Positions 46,882-57,122 are shown, counted from the stretch's first letter. The stretch is 64,000 nt of DNA from an uncultured Clostridium sp. (GCA_904420465.1 CAJFVL010000001.1:1-64000), one strand, 5' to 3'. Notes: generated from the sequence alone by a model not told the origin. Numbers and translations: made by a program.

Positions 46882-46926
46882 GAAGGGGCGCGCCTTCCCT
46901 ATTTCAGGACAGGAGGCGCGCCCCTT
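46882..46926 (+). terminator. Terminator after htrA
   Basis: aaggggcgcgcc ... ggcgcgcccctttt. Confidence 0.75.
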
Positions 46927-46950
46927 TTCACGTTTCTTTAAGAAATGCTA

Positions 46951-46979
46951 TTGCATTTACAGGGCAAATCGGTTAAAAT
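46951..46979 (+). promoter_or_regulatory. Putative promoter TTGCAT-N17-TAAAAT
   Basis: Upstream of the long leader of the SLH gene. Confidence 0.5.
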
Positions 46980-46985
46980 TGGAAC

Positions 46986-47222
46986 GGAAACATAAACAGC
47001 AGCAGAGCACAGCGGGCGGCAGCCTGTCATGCTCCGATGATGAGTGAACACATCACTCAATACCACGGTCGAACAGACTGCACCGCAGCTCCCATTATCA
47101 CGATGGAGCGCTTCACGTTTCACCACAATCCATCGAAACCGGGATTGGTGTTTCTCTTTTTGATTGAACCTCAGTCGGGCGGTGTTGAGTTATATGCTCA
47201 GCACCGCTTTTATGTTTTTAAC
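46986..47222 (+). ncRNA. Candidate structured leader / small RNA ending in terminator gcggtgttgag-N7-ctcagcaccgc-tttt
   Basis: Promoter-like element and terminator bracket ~230 nt non-coding sequence before the SLH gene. Confidence 0.4.
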
Positions 47223-47294
47223 GGTACCCTGTGACGGGGGAGCGCCCTGTCTTGGGGATGACCGTCGAAGAATAAACGATGGAGGAACTACACG

Positions 47295-48476
47295 ATGAAA
47301 CAAAAGCTCATATCTGTTGCGGCGGCACTGTCCCTTTGCCTTACTCTGGCGCTTCCGTCCTTTGCTGCTGACATGACACTGGAGGAGGCCCTTCTTCCAA
47401 TCTCTCTGTCCTCGGCGGACAGCAGCGGAACGGATTATTCCCCCTCTTCCCGGGATCAGGAGCTTTGGTTGGGAAATTTTGACATGGCCGCGGGTGTCCT
47501 CACGTTGGAAATGCTCTCCTCCTGTCTGCCGGCCCCCGATGATTTGTTGTTTACCGTGACGAATCAGGGCGGGGCACAGGACTGCTTCCTGGTTGTCCGT
47601 GCAATCCCCCACACGTCCATGTCCGCGGCTGCCGCAGAGGAGCAGTACGGCTGGGATGAGCGGAGCGATGACCTGTCTGCTGTAAACGGCGGCACTGTTT
47701 ATGTCGGCAGTGTTTACGGCGGCGGCGATTACCTGTGCGCCGACAATGTATGGAGCTCTGCTGTCAGCGGGGGAGCCGATGAGGCGATTCGCATTGAAGA
47801 AGGACAGAGCGTCTCCTTCCGCTTGCCCGGCGAGCTGAAGGAGGGGGATATCTGCCGGCTGTATGTGGATGTCTATTACCCGGAGGCGGGAACCAGCTTC
47901 TGGGGTCGTTATGATATTCTGATCGACAACAGCATCGTCCCGGAAAAGGAAACTCCCTCTGCCCCCGTGTTCACTGATGTTCCCGCGGATGCCTGGTACG
48001 CCGCCCCGGTGGCCTGGGCGGTAGAGCAGGGCATCACCGCCGGCACCACCCCCACCACCTTTGGTCCCGATGACACCTGCACCACCGCCCAGATTCTCAC
48101 CTTCCTGTGGCGGGCCTGCGGCTCTCCCGCCCCCGCGGCCTCCGCCCCCTTTGACGATGTGGCCGCCGATTCCTGGTACGCCGCTCCCGCCGCCTGGGCC
48201 TACGAGGAGGGTCTGGTGTCCGGCGGCACCTTCAACGGGGAGTCCCCCTGCACCCGCGCCTCCACAGTGACCTACCTGTGGAAGCTGGCGGGCAGCCCCG
48301 AGTCCGGCGAGGCCGCCTTTGATGACGTAGCCGCCGACGCGTCCTATGCCCAGGCCGTGTCCTGGGCCGTGCAGGAGGGCATTACTGCCGGCACCGGCGA
48401 CTCCACCTTCGGTCCCGACGATACCTGCACCCGGAGTCAGATCATGACCTTCCTGTACCGCAATTTCTCGGAGTAA
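47295..48476 (+). CDS. S-layer homology (SLH) domain secreted protein
   Basis: Signal peptide; three SLH repeats (FTDVPADAWYAAPVAWAVEQGITAGTTPTTFGPDDTCTTAQILTFLWRA...). Confidence 0.94.
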   Translation: MKQKLISVAAALSLCLTLALPSFAADMTLEEALLPISLSSADSSGTDYSPSSRDQELWLGNFDMAAGVLTLEMLSSCLPAPDDLLFTVTNQGGAQDCFLVVRAIPHTSMSAAAAEEQYGWDERSDDLSAVNGGTVYVGSVYGGGDYLCADNVWSSAVSGGADEAIRIEEGQSVSFRLPGELKEGDICRLYVDVYYPEAGTSFWGRYDILIDNSIVPEKETPSAPVFTDVPADAWYAAPVAWAVEQGITAGTTPTTFGPDDTCTTAQILTFLWRACGSPAPAASAPFDDVAADSWYAAPAAWAYEEGLVSGGTFNGESPCTRASTVTYLWKLAGSPESGEAAFDDVAADASYAQAVSWAVQEGITAGTGDSTFGPDDTCTRSQIMTFLYRNFSE

Positions 48477-48574
48477 GCGCTTCAGCCGCCCGGCCCTACA
48501 GCCGGGCGGTCATTTTTTATTTGCCTCACGGCCCCGCCCATGCTATACTGGTTTTCAGAAAAGGAGGTTGTTCC

Positions 48575-49057
48575 ATGCTCAACACCACCCTGTGCTATAT
48601 CCGCCGGGGCGGGGATTACCTGATGCTCCACCGCATCAAAAAGGCCCACGACCTCAACCGCGACAAATGGATCGGCATAGGCGGAAAGTTCGAGGACAAG
48701 GAGAGCCCGGAGGACTGTCTGCTGCGGGAGGCCCGCGAGGAAACAGGACTCACGCTCACGGACTACCGCTACCGCGGGCTGGTTACCTTTGTCTCCGACC
48801 GCTGGCCAACCGAATACATGCACCTGTTCACCGCCGACGGCTGGACAGGGGAGCTGAAGGAATGTGACGAAGGGGTGCTGGAGTGGGTCCCCCGGGACCG
48901 GCTACTGGAGCTGCCCCACTGGGAAGGGGACGCCATCTTTCTGTCCCTTATTGCCCGCGAGGACCAGCCTTTCTTCTCCCTGAAGCTGCGCTACACGGGG
49001 GACACCCTGGAAGAGGCCGTCCTGAACGGCCTTCCTTTGGAACGGCCCATGCCGTAA
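48575..49057 (+). CDS. NUDIX hydrolase (8-oxo-dGTP diphosphatase-like)
   Basis: GGKFEDKESPEDCLLREAREETG Nudix box; SD aaaggagg. Confidence 0.94.
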   Translation: MLNTTLCYIRRGGDYLMLHRIKKAHDLNRDKWIGIGGKFEDKESPEDCLLREAREETGLTLTDYRYRGLVTFVSDRWPTEYMHLFTADGWTGELKECDEGVLEWVPRDRLLELPHWEGDAIFLSLIAREDQPFFSLKLRYTGDTLEEAVLNGLPLERPMP

Positions 49058-49122
49058 CCCGCGCCGTCCACAGCACAGTTTACCGCCGCAATTTTATTTT
49101 TTGACAAGGAGGCACCCCTATT

Positions 49123-49365
49123 ATGAAACCCCAGTACGCCAACACCTTCGGTATCCGCAAGGTCTCTGACAAGGAAGGAGAGGTCCTTGAGGTCACCCTG
49201 GACATCGCCTACAAGTACATGGAGACCGCCATGACCGTCACCTCCGGCGGGCTGGAGAATGTCTCCGCCCCCAATGCCGAGCAGGTGGCATCCATTGTCA
49301 TGAACCGCCACAGCGCCATTTCCCTGCGCAACCTGCTTATCCAAACCCTGGGCACCGAGGCATAA
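49123..49365 (+). CDS. Conserved-looking small protein of unknown function
   Basis: 80 aa ORF with SD aaggagg; MKPQYANTFGIRKVSDKEGEVLEVTLDIAYKYMET. Confidence 0.7.
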   Translation: MKPQYANTFGIRKVSDKEGEVLEVTLDIAYKYMETAMTVTSGGLENVSAPNAEQVASIVMNRHSAISLRNLLIQTLGTEA

Positions 49366-49387
49366 CGGAGCCTCTCGATTCCGTCGA

Positions 49388-49424
49388 GGTCCTGCCGTCC
49401 CGAGAGAGGCGGCAGGACCCTTTC
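49388..49424 (+). terminator. Intrinsic terminator
   Basis: ggtcctgccg ... cggcaggacc ctttcgtttt. Confidence 0.75.
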
Positions 49425-49557
49425 GTTTTCCTCCGCTTATCCGTCCTTTTTCTCCTCTCCCCGCCCTTTCCAACCGGGCAAAAATATGATACACTTTTCT
49501 CATCTCACCAAACCGGGCGCGCCGGCATCTTCGGCGCGCCGGAAAGGCAGGTGCCCC

Positions 49558-52500
49558 ATGTACCACAAGCTGCTGCGGCAGATCAACGGCGATATCGCCG
49601 ACGCCCTCGCGCTTCGCAGGCGCCCCTCCTTCCCAGGCCGAAGGGCCGTGCTCTCTCTGCTGCGGGATTCCCGCTGGCAGGACAGCCTGGCCGCCCTGCT
49701 CCCCATCCGGGAGCGTCTGCGCTGCGGCCAGGTGCTGGAGGCCTGCGCCCCTCTTCTGGAGCAGATCTCTCCCCAGGCCCCGGAGGGCGGCTGGCTGCCC
49801 TTCTGCTACCAGTACATCTGCCGGATCATGTATCCGGAGGGGGGCTTTGCTCCCGAAGCCGGCTCCTATGCCGACGGCGCGGAGCTCTATCTCACCATTC
49901 TGCAGATTCTGCTGGACCAGGAGCGCTCATCCCTCCCATTTGACCCACTGATGGATTTTCAGTTTCTGGCCGAGGAGGAGGCCGCTCCCTTTGACCTGGC
50001 CGGGGAATACCGCCGCTTTCTGGCCGCCTGGCGGCGGGAGTATGTCTACGAGCTGATGCGCCTGGGGCTGGAGGTCACCCCGTTCCGCACCCTGGGCCAC
50101 ATCGCCGGCGTCCACCATATCGCCATGGTCGCCGCCCGGGGACTTCGGGAGGCGGGGCTTGACGTGGATCTGGCTCTGATTTCCGGCGCCGCCGCCGCCC
50201 ACGACCTGGGCAAGTTCGGCTGCCGCCCCGGGGAGCGGGTCCCCTATCTCCACTACTACTACACCGACCAGTGGCTGCTGGCCCGCAGGATGGAGGGCAT
50301 CAGCCACATCGCCTCCAACCACTCGGTTTGGGATCTGGAGCTGGAGTCCCTGTCGGTGGAGTCTCTTCTGCTGATCTACGCCGACTTCCGCTCCAAGCAG
50401 GACCGGGATGATCAGGGGCGGGAAATTACCGTCCTTTATCCCCTGGATGCCTCTTTCCAGGTCATTCTGTCCAAGCTGGACAATGTGGACCAGAAAAAGC
50501 GCCGCCGGTATGAGTTTGTCTACGGCAAGCTCCACGACTTCGAGGATTACATGCGCCGCATGGGCGTGGACGTGGAGCTGACCGGCCGGCCTCAGACGGC
50601 CCTTCCGCGGAAGGACCCCGCCCTCATGAACCCCCAGGAGACTCTGGAGAGCATCATCCATCTTTCGGTGGACCACAACCTGCGCATGATGCACATGCTC
50701 TCCAACGAGCGGAAATTCGGCAACATCATCGAGGCCGCCCGCTCCGCCAAGAGCTGGCAGCAGCTGAGGGCCTATCTGAACATCTTCCAGGAGTATTTCA
50801 CCTACCTGTCCGTGCGCCAAAAGACCCAGGCGCTCTCGTTTCTCTACGAGCTGCTGGTCCACCGGGAGGGCGACATCCGCCGCCAGGCGGCCTACCTCAT
50901 CGGCCAGATTATCGCCCGCTTCCATCTGGTCTACCGCAAGGAGATCCCCGCCGACGCCCAGAACGACCCGGCGGAGGAGGTCCCCTTTACCCTGTGGTCC
51001 CAGTATCTGGATATGATTATTTTCCCCGACCACAAGACCACCCAGCAGCAGCGCAGCCATATCGGCTACACCCTGAAGCTGGTGGTGGGGTCCATGCTCT
51101 CCCACGCCCGGCCCGGAGATATTCCCCGCTTTCTGGGGGCCCTGCTGCGCTACTATGATGATCCGGCCGCCCTCCCGCCGGATACCGCCTTTACCCTTCT
51201 GGATGCGATCCGGTACCTGCCGTCCCAATATTACGGCGCGGACACACTGGACAAGCTCATTCATTTCGCAGCCTATTTTGCCTCCTCCGGGGAGCTGCGC
51301 CATGTCACGGCCGCCCTGGAATTTCTGCGGGAGGCCCAGCGCTCGCTTCCCAGAAGCCACCCCCAGATGGCCCGCATCGTCCAGATTGCCCGCACGGTTC
51401 CCTCCGCCCAGCTGACCACCGCCTTTCTCCAGTATAAAATTCTCCAGCGGGCCGGTCTGGACGTATCCGATCTGGAGCAGGCCCTGTACCAGACCGACAT
51501 CACCAGCGAGGTCTTTCTGGATAACCTGAAGATTGCCACTCCCTGGATCGTCAAGGTGGCCGGGGTGGAGCTGCTGCGTGACCAGGTGGAGCACGGTCTT
51601 AAAACCCACATTCTCCATATCGCCACCCACTTCTCCAATCTGGTCAAGGTGTCTGAGCGGGTGGTGGTGCGGCATACCGCCGGCTCCGCCCTGGTCCGAA
51701 TTCTGTCCCTGCTGCGCCGGGACCAGCGCAACGAGGTGGTGGTGGAGCTGGGAAAAGGGCTGGAGATGGGGCAGTATGAGATCTCCAAATACATCCCGGA
51801 GTATCTGGGCGAGGCCGCCCTCTACCTCCACCCCAGCGAGCTGGACGAACAGGTGCTCTGGCTCAAGGGGCTGCTTGGCTCCTCCAACGACTCGGCGGTC
51901 TCGGGCGCCCTGAACACCATCGCCGTGCTGCTGCAGCACTACCCCGCCTACCGGGAGCGGTTTTCCCAGTCCAGCGAGGACTACGAGGCCCGCCGGCAGG
52001 AGCTGCTGGGCCTGCTTCTCCAGGGTCTTGCCCACTACCGCCCCGCCGTGCGGCAGGAGGCCCTGCTGGCCACCGGCAATCTTCTCTTTGAATCTCCCAT
52101 CCTCCCCATGGAGGAGAAGGCCCATCTCTTTTCTCTCAGCTACCGCAAGCTTCTCTTCCTGATCCAGGAGGCCCCTGTCCAGGACAACACCATGACCTTC
52201 TTCTACCGGGCGGCCGCCCTGGCGGACATCAACCGCTTCATCTCCCTGTGGCGCCTGGACAATGGGCCCTTTACCTTTGAGGCCCCCGGCCGGATTGCCT
52301 TTTTCCCGGGCACCTTCGACCCCTTTACCCTGTCCCACAAGGGCATCGTTCACGCGATCCGGGACCTGGGCTTCGAGGTCTATCTGGCGGTGGATGAGTT
52401 CTCCTGGTCCAAAAAGGCCCAGCCCCACCTGATCCGCAGGCAGATTGTCAACCTGTCGGTGGCGGGGGACTTCCATGTCCACCTCTTCCCCGATGATATT

Positions 52501-54363
52501 CCGGTGAACATCGCCAATCCCTCTGACCTGGAGCGGCTGGTCTCCCTGTTTCCAAACCAGGAGGTCTATATTGTGGCGGGAAGCGACGTGGTGGCCCATG
52601 CCTCCGCCTACCAGGCGCCCCCCGCTCCCTACTCCATCCACGCCATGAACCACATCATTTTCCGCCGCGCGGGGGAGTCAGCCCCTGTGCGGGGAAAGGA
52701 CCTCTCCATCACCGGCAATGTCATCCAGCTTCAGCTGCCTCCCCACCTGGAGGACATCAGCTCCTCCCGGATTCGGGAAAATGTGGATTTGAACCGGGAC
52801 ATCTCCAACTTCATTGACCCGGTTATCCAGGACTTCATCTACCAGAACGGCCTGTATCTTCGGGACAGCCAGGACAAGCCCCTGCTGTACGCCGGGGATC
52901 TGGAGTTCTCCTGGGAGGATCATCCCGATCCTGATCTGCTGGCAGCCATTACAGCGGGGCAGAATGACCGAGATCTGGTCCGTTCCGCCATCGCCCGGCA
53001 GGGGGACCGGGTGCTGCTCCTGCGCCGCACCGGCGCACAGGAGCAGCTGCTGGGCTATGTAAGCTACCGCTTTTTATCCGATTCCCTGCTGTTCGACGCC
53101 CTGGGCGACAGCCAGCTGGCCAACCGCATCCGCCTGCGGGCGGCGGGCAGCGTGCTTCTCATCACCTCTCTCGCTGCGGAGGAGGGCGTCCAAAACCGGG
53201 ATTACTGCCAGCTGCTGCTCAGTGAGCTGCTCTCCCAGGCCTTGGTTCAGGACTGTGTTTACGCCGTCTTTCGCCCCCACGGCGGGCGTCTCTCTCCCCA
53301 ATTGGATACATTGCTCTCCTGCTCCGGCTTTGTCTCGCCGGAGGGAGAGTCCCCCATCCGGGAGACCGACATGCACGCCCCCATCGTGTTCATTCAAAAT
53401 CTGGAGACCGCCATTCAGGACCCCCTGTCTCACAACCGGCAGGTGCTCGCCGCCATCCGCCGCAGCCATGAGCGGATGCAGCTGGCCATAGCCGGCCTCT
53501 ATCCCGGGTCACTGGTGCTCACACTGTCCTCCAATATCATCCACCACCGCCTGCTGGAAAAAATCACCGCCTATAACGGGGTTCCCTCCGTCCCCACCGA
53601 GCCGCGAACCTTGGGGGAGTGCATGTGTGTTCCCTTCGGCAAGATGCTCCGCGGCCGGATTGTCCCCAACACGGTCACCAAGACCATCCACACTGACAAG
53701 GTATACTCCCCCGACCTGAAAGAGAGCACCATTGAGGCCTTCCCCAACTACGCCCCCATTCCCAGCCAGATCCGCACCATCAAGTCGTTCAACCGTCCGG
53801 TCATTCTGGTGGATGACCTGATGCACCCCGGCTTCCGGGTCCACACCCTGGACCCCATTCTGCGGCAGGAAGGGGTGGACATCCGGATGGTGCTGGTGGG
53901 GGTGCTGTCCGGATATGGGAAGGACCTGATGCGCTCCTGGGACCGTCCGGTGGACAGCGTCTACTTTCTGCCCCGGCTGCGCCAGTGGTTTATTGAGTCC
54001 ACCCTGTACCCCTTTGTGGGAGGCAACACCGTCCGCCGGCCCAGTCCCCCTGTCCCCGGCCTGCTGCCCGGCGTCAATCACATTTTGCCTTACGCCGCCC
54101 CCTCCTACCAGGCCGAGTGCGGCCGGGAGACGGTATTCCAGCTCTCCCGCACCTGCCTGGAGTGCGCTCTGGACGTGATCCGCACCCTGGAACGGGAGTA
54201 CCGGGTGCTCTATGGCCGCAACCTGACCCTCAGCCGCCTGCCGGAGGCGGTTATCCTGCCCCTCTGCCCGGACAAGGGCACCTGCCTGCACTATGATCCC
54301 AACCTGTCCGCCTCCGTCTATCTGGAGAACGACCTGGAGCAGCTGCTTCGCCAAAACGGGTGA
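49558..54363 (+). CDS. Giant multidomain protein: HD hydrolase + helical repeats + NadD-like nucleotidyltransferase + GNAT-like + PRTase-like
   Basis: HIAGVHHIAMVAARGL...AAAHDLGKFG; FFPGTFDPFTLSHKGIVHAIRDLGFEVYLAVDEFSWSKKAQPH; NRPVILVDDLMHPGFRV. Confidence 0.85.
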   Translation: MYHKLLRQINGDIADALALRRRPSFPGRRAVLSLLRDSRWQDSLAALLPIRERLRCGQVLEACAPLLEQISPQAPEGGWLPFCYQYICRIMYPEGGFAPEAGSYADGAELYLTILQILLDQERSSLPFDPLMDFQFLAEEEAAPFDLAGEYRRFLAAWRREYVYELMRLGLEVTPFRTLGHIAGVHHIAMVAARGLREAGLDVDLALISGAAAAHDLGKFGCRPGERVPYLHYYYTDQWLLARRMEGISHIASNHSVWDLELESLSVESLLLIYADFRSKQDRDDQGREITVLYPLDASFQVILSKLDNVDQKKRRRYEFVYGKLHDFEDYMRRMGVDVELTGRPQTALPRKDPALMNPQETLESIIHLSVDHNLRMMHMLSNERKFGNIIEAARSAKSWQQLRAYLNIFQEYFTYLSVRQKTQALSFLYELLVHREGDIRRQAAYLIGQIIARFHLVYRKEIPADAQNDPAEEVPFTLWSQYLDMIIFPDHKTTQQQRSHIGYTLKLVVGSMLSHARPGDIPRFLGALLRYYDDPAALPPDTAFTLLDAIRYLPSQYYGADTLDKLIHFAAYFASSGELRHVTAALEFLREAQRSLPRSHPQMARIVQIARTVPSAQLTTAFLQYKILQRAGLDVSDLEQALYQTDITSEVFLDNLKIATPWIVKVAGVELLRDQVEHGLKTHILHIATHFSNLVKVSERVVVRHTAGSALVRILSLLRRDQRNEVVVELGKGLEMGQYEISKYIPEYLGEAALYLHPSELDEQVLWLKGLLGSSNDSAVSGALNTIAVLLQHYPAYRERFSQSSEDYEARRQELLGLLLQGLAHYRPAVRQEALLATGNLLFESPILPMEEKAHLFSLSYRKLLFLIQEAPVQDNTMTFFYRAAALADINRFISLWRLDNGPFTFEAPGRIAFFPGTFDPFTLSHKGIVHAIRDLGFEVYLAVDEFSWSKKAQPHLIRRQIVNLSVAGDFHVHLFPDDIPVNIANPSDLERLVSLFPNQEVYIVAGSDVVAHASAYQAPPAPYSIHAMNHIIFRRAGESAPVRGKDLSITGNVIQLQLPPHLEDISSSRIRENVDLNRDISNFIDPVIQDFIYQNGLYLRDSQDKPLLYAGDLEFSWEDHPDPDLLAAITAGQNDRDLVRSAIARQGDRVLLLRRTGAQEQLLGYVSYRFLSDSLLFDALGDSQLANRIRLRAAGSVLLITSLAAEEGVQNRDYCQLLLSELLSQALVQDCVYAVFRPHGGRLSPQLDTLLSCSGFVSPEGESPIRETDMHAPIVFIQNLETAIQDPLSHNRQVLAAIRRSHERMQLAIAGLYPGSLVLTLSSNIIHHRLLEKITAYNGVPSVPTEPRTLGECMCVPFGKMLRGRIVPNTVTKTIHTDKVYSPDLKESTIEAFPNYAPIPSQIRTIKSFNRPVILVDDLMHPGFRVHTLDPILRQEGVDIRMVLVGVLSGYGKDLMRSWDRPVDSVYFLPRLRQWFIESTLYPFVGGNTVRRPSPPVPGLLPGVNHILPYAAPSYQAECGRETVFQLSRTCLECALDVIRTLEREYRVLYGRNLTLSRLPEAVILPLCPDKGTCLHYDPNLSASVYLENDLEQLLRQNG

Positions 54364-54452
54364 CGCTGTTATCCGTTTTGACTGCGGACGCGCTCCGCCC
54401 GCGCGTCTGTGGAGCACTCTTTCATCCTGATATCTGAAGAACAGGTGGTACT

Positions 54453-55691
54453 ATGTATTATTATCACGATCAAGGTCACAATCTGGTTTCCCTCACCCCT
54501 GTCGCGGGTCTCGGCCCTGAGGCGGCTCCCCCTGCCGAAGGCCCCCTGTTTGCCCTGGTGCCCGGCGACCCGGTGCTGGGCCGGGGCTCCTTCAAGGTGA
54601 CCCACCCCGGCCAGCTGGCCGCTCCCCACGGCCTGGAGGTGCTGGACGCCTCCCGTCTGCCCTCTCCAGAACTTGACTCCACCCTCCACGCCGCTATCGC
54701 AGAGGGCCGCCTCACCGCCGTCAACACCGGCCGGGAGGGCTGGAAGCAGGTGCTCTCCCTGACGCCCAACAGGGGCAAAAAGCGGGTGAACATCCTGGCC
54801 ATCGGGGATGTGGGCTCCACTCTCCTTACCGGCCTCAAGCTGCTGGGCGGGGACGTGATCTCCTCCATCGGCATCTGCGATGTCAGCGAGAAGATCACCG
54901 CCCGTTGGGAATTTGAGATGGGGCAGATCAGCCTGCCCTGGGATTACGGCGCCTTTCCCGAGGTGGCGACAGTGCCGGTGGAGCAGCTCTTCGACTGTGA
55001 TGTATTCGTCTTTGTGGCCTCCCGGGGCATCCCCCCTGTGGGTTCCCAGGTAAAGGACGTGCGCATGGCCCAGTTTGAAACCAATGCCGCCATTGTAAAG
55101 CAGTACGCCAAAACGGCCCGGGCGGCCCATTTCCAGGGGCTGTGGTGCGCCGTCTCCGACCCGGTGGACCCCCTGGCCAAGACCGCCTATCTGGAGAGCA
55201 ACCGGGACGAAAACGGCGCGTGGGACGGCAAGGGGCTTCGGCCTGAACAGGTCCAGGGCTTCGGCCTGGGCGTGATGAACGCCCGGGCGGCCTATTACGC
55301 CAAACGGGACCCGCGGCTGGCCTCTTTCCTCACCGAGGGGCGCTCCTTCGGCCCCCACGGCACCGGCCTGTGGATCGCCAATTCCATCGCCCGCTATGAC
55401 GAGGCCCTGTCCCGGGAGCTGACCGAGCTGACCGTCACCGCCAACCTGAAGATGCGGGAGCTGGGCTTCAAGCCCTATGTAGCTCCCGCCCTGTCCTCCG
55501 GAGCCCTGTCCATCCTCCTCGCCCTGCGGGGGGAGTGGCACTGCGGCTCGGTGTTCCTGGACGGCGTCTATATGGGGGTCAAAAACCGCTTTACCCCCGC
55601 CGGGGTGGAGACGGAGCTGCTCCCCCACATTCCCGACCCGCTGTTCGCCCACATCCGGGAGGCGGCAGAGCATCTGAAGGAAATTTTATGA
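54453..55691 (+). CDS. Lactate/malate-dehydrogenase-like NAD-binding protein with unusual N-terminal extension
   Basis: KKRVNILAIGDVGSTLLTGLKLLGGDVISSIGICDVS...; CDVFVFVASRGIPP; NAAIVKQYAKTAR. Confidence 0.75.
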   Translation: MYYYHDQGHNLVSLTPVAGLGPEAAPPAEGPLFALVPGDPVLGRGSFKVTHPGQLAAPHGLEVLDASRLPSPELDSTLHAAIAEGRLTAVNTGREGWKQVLSLTPNRGKKRVNILAIGDVGSTLLTGLKLLGGDVISSIGICDVSEKITARWEFEMGQISLPWDYGAFPEVATVPVEQLFDCDVFVFVASRGIPPVGSQVKDVRMAQFETNAAIVKQYAKTARAAHFQGLWCAVSDPVDPLAKTAYLESNRDENGAWDGKGLRPEQVQGFGLGVMNARAAYYAKRDPRLASFLTEGRSFGPHGTGLWIANSIARYDEALSRELTELTVTANLKMRELGFKPYVAPALSSGALSILLALRGEWHCGSVFLDGVYMGVKNRFTPAGVETELLPHIPDPLFAHIREAAEHLKEIL

Positions 55692-55757
55692 TAAACCAGA
55701 ATGGTTCTAACCAAATAACAGCTGGCCGCGGATACCACGGCCAGCTGTCGTCTCTGC

Positions 55758-56165
55758 TCAGATTTCCTCAATCCGTTTGACCACCCGCATGGTGGCTGAC
55801 TCGGGCTCCAGCAGCGCATAGCAGGAGGCCGACCTGAAATAGTCCCCTGACTCCTTGGGCAGATTCCGCTGCCGGGTCACCCGGTACCCAAAGGGCCGCA
55901 GAATGGTCTTTACCATGCAGCCCACTGTCTGCCGCACCGGATTCTCCGTCACCTGAAAATCCGGATCGTCAATTTGGAGCATACACGCCTCTGCCTGCCG
56001 GGCACAGGGGGTCAGCGCCGGCTGTCCCCGCTCCGCGGCGTCCAGCATAGCCAGCAGATTCTCATCCTGGGACAGCAGATCAAATACGATCTGCGCCGCC
56101 TTGTTGTCCCGATATTTGCCGCAAGTAGGGTTCTCTTTCAGAAAATCTTGAAACGTCGCTTTCAT
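55758..56165 (-). CDS. Conserved hypothetical protein
   Basis: 136 aa ORF with SD ggagagg; MKATFQDFLKENPTCGKYRDNKAAQIVFDLLSQ. Confidence 0.7.
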   Translation of the reverse strand: MKATFQDFLKENPTCGKYRDNKAAQIVFDLLSQDENLLAMLDAAERGQPALTPCARQAEACMLQIDDPDFQVTENPVRQTVGCMVKTILRPFGYRVTRQRNLPKESGDYFRSASCYALLEPESATMRVVKRIEEI

Positions 56166-56333
56166 TTCACCCTCTCCTTTCAAATATCCAAAAATAAATA
56201 TGCTTTATGCGCACATATATTAGCATATATAAATTTATATGTCAATGTCCTTTCCACACTAACTCAGAAAAATTTCCAGCCCCATGTATAACCACCTCCG
56301 GGCCTGTCCACAATAGGCTTCGGAGGTGGTTTT

Positions 56334-57107
56334 TTGAAAAACCAAGGCATTTTCAGGAAACTGGGCGACTTCGTGCTGGGAAAGGGCTTCTACATAGTCC
56401 TTTTCCTGTGTGTCGCCACCATTGGAATTTCGGGCTATTATCTCATTTCCACCATGACCCACCAGCCGGAGGACAGCCAGCAGGCGGGGGGAGGGGCCTC
56501 AGTGATCCTCCCTGACTCTGAGGCCAACGGCCCCGATCCATCCGGCACTCTGCTCCCCGAGGAGCTGGACCAGACCGATCCCCCCATTCAGGACACAGCC
56601 GTCCCCACGGAGACGGACCAGCCGGACGACCCCGAGCCGGTCCGCCAGACCGAGGAGGAGACGCAGGCGGCCGCTCCTCCCTCCCCGGAGGAGGCATCCT
56701 ACACCTGGCCGGTTCTGGGCGAGATTCTGCGGGACTTCAGTGTGGACGTTTTGTCCCCCGACCCCACGCTGGAGGACTGGCGCACCCATGCCGGGCTTGA
56801 CATCGCCGCCGAGCAGGGCACTCAGGTGCTGGCCATGTCCGCCGGCACCGTGTCCCAGGTCTACACCGACGGACTGATGGGGACCACGGTGGTCCTGGAC
56901 CACGGCAACGGCCTGGTCACCACCTATTGCAGCCTGTCCGAATCCACCAACGTGGAGGCGGGCCAGGCAGTGGAGACCGGAGAAGTGATCGGCGCGGTGG
57001 GAAACACCGCCATCGCGGAGAGCGGCATGGCCTCCCATCTCCACCTGGAGGCCGCTCTGGACGGCCAGCCGGTCAGTCCCCTGGACTATCTGCCGGATCA
57101 GGAATAA
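56334..57107 (+). CDS. Membrane-anchored M23 peptidase (SpoIIQ-like)
   Basis: N-terminal TM; DWRTHAGLDIAAEQGTQVLAMSAGTVSQVYTDGLMGTTVVLDHGNGLVTTYCSL ... HLHLE. Confidence 0.88.
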   Translation: MKNQGIFRKLGDFVLGKGFYIVLFLCVATIGISGYYLISTMTHQPEDSQQAGGGASVILPDSEANGPDPSGTLLPEELDQTDPPIQDTAVPTETDQPDDPEPVRQTEEETQAAAPPSPEEASYTWPVLGEILRDFSVDVLSPDPTLEDWRTHAGLDIAAEQGTQVLAMSAGTVSQVYTDGLMGTTVVLDHGNGLVTTYCSLSESTNVEAGQAVETGEVIGAVGNTAIAESGMASHLHLEAALDGQPVSPLDYLPDQE

Positions 57108-57122
57108 ACGCAGCGACAAAGC

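Noticed and set aside
49927-52653. 908-aa minus-strand ORF inside the giant fusion gene
   Set aside because: Antisense frame in GC-rich coding sequence; Gly/His/Gln-rich low-complexity translation with no recognisable domain, while the plus-strand frame has clear domains
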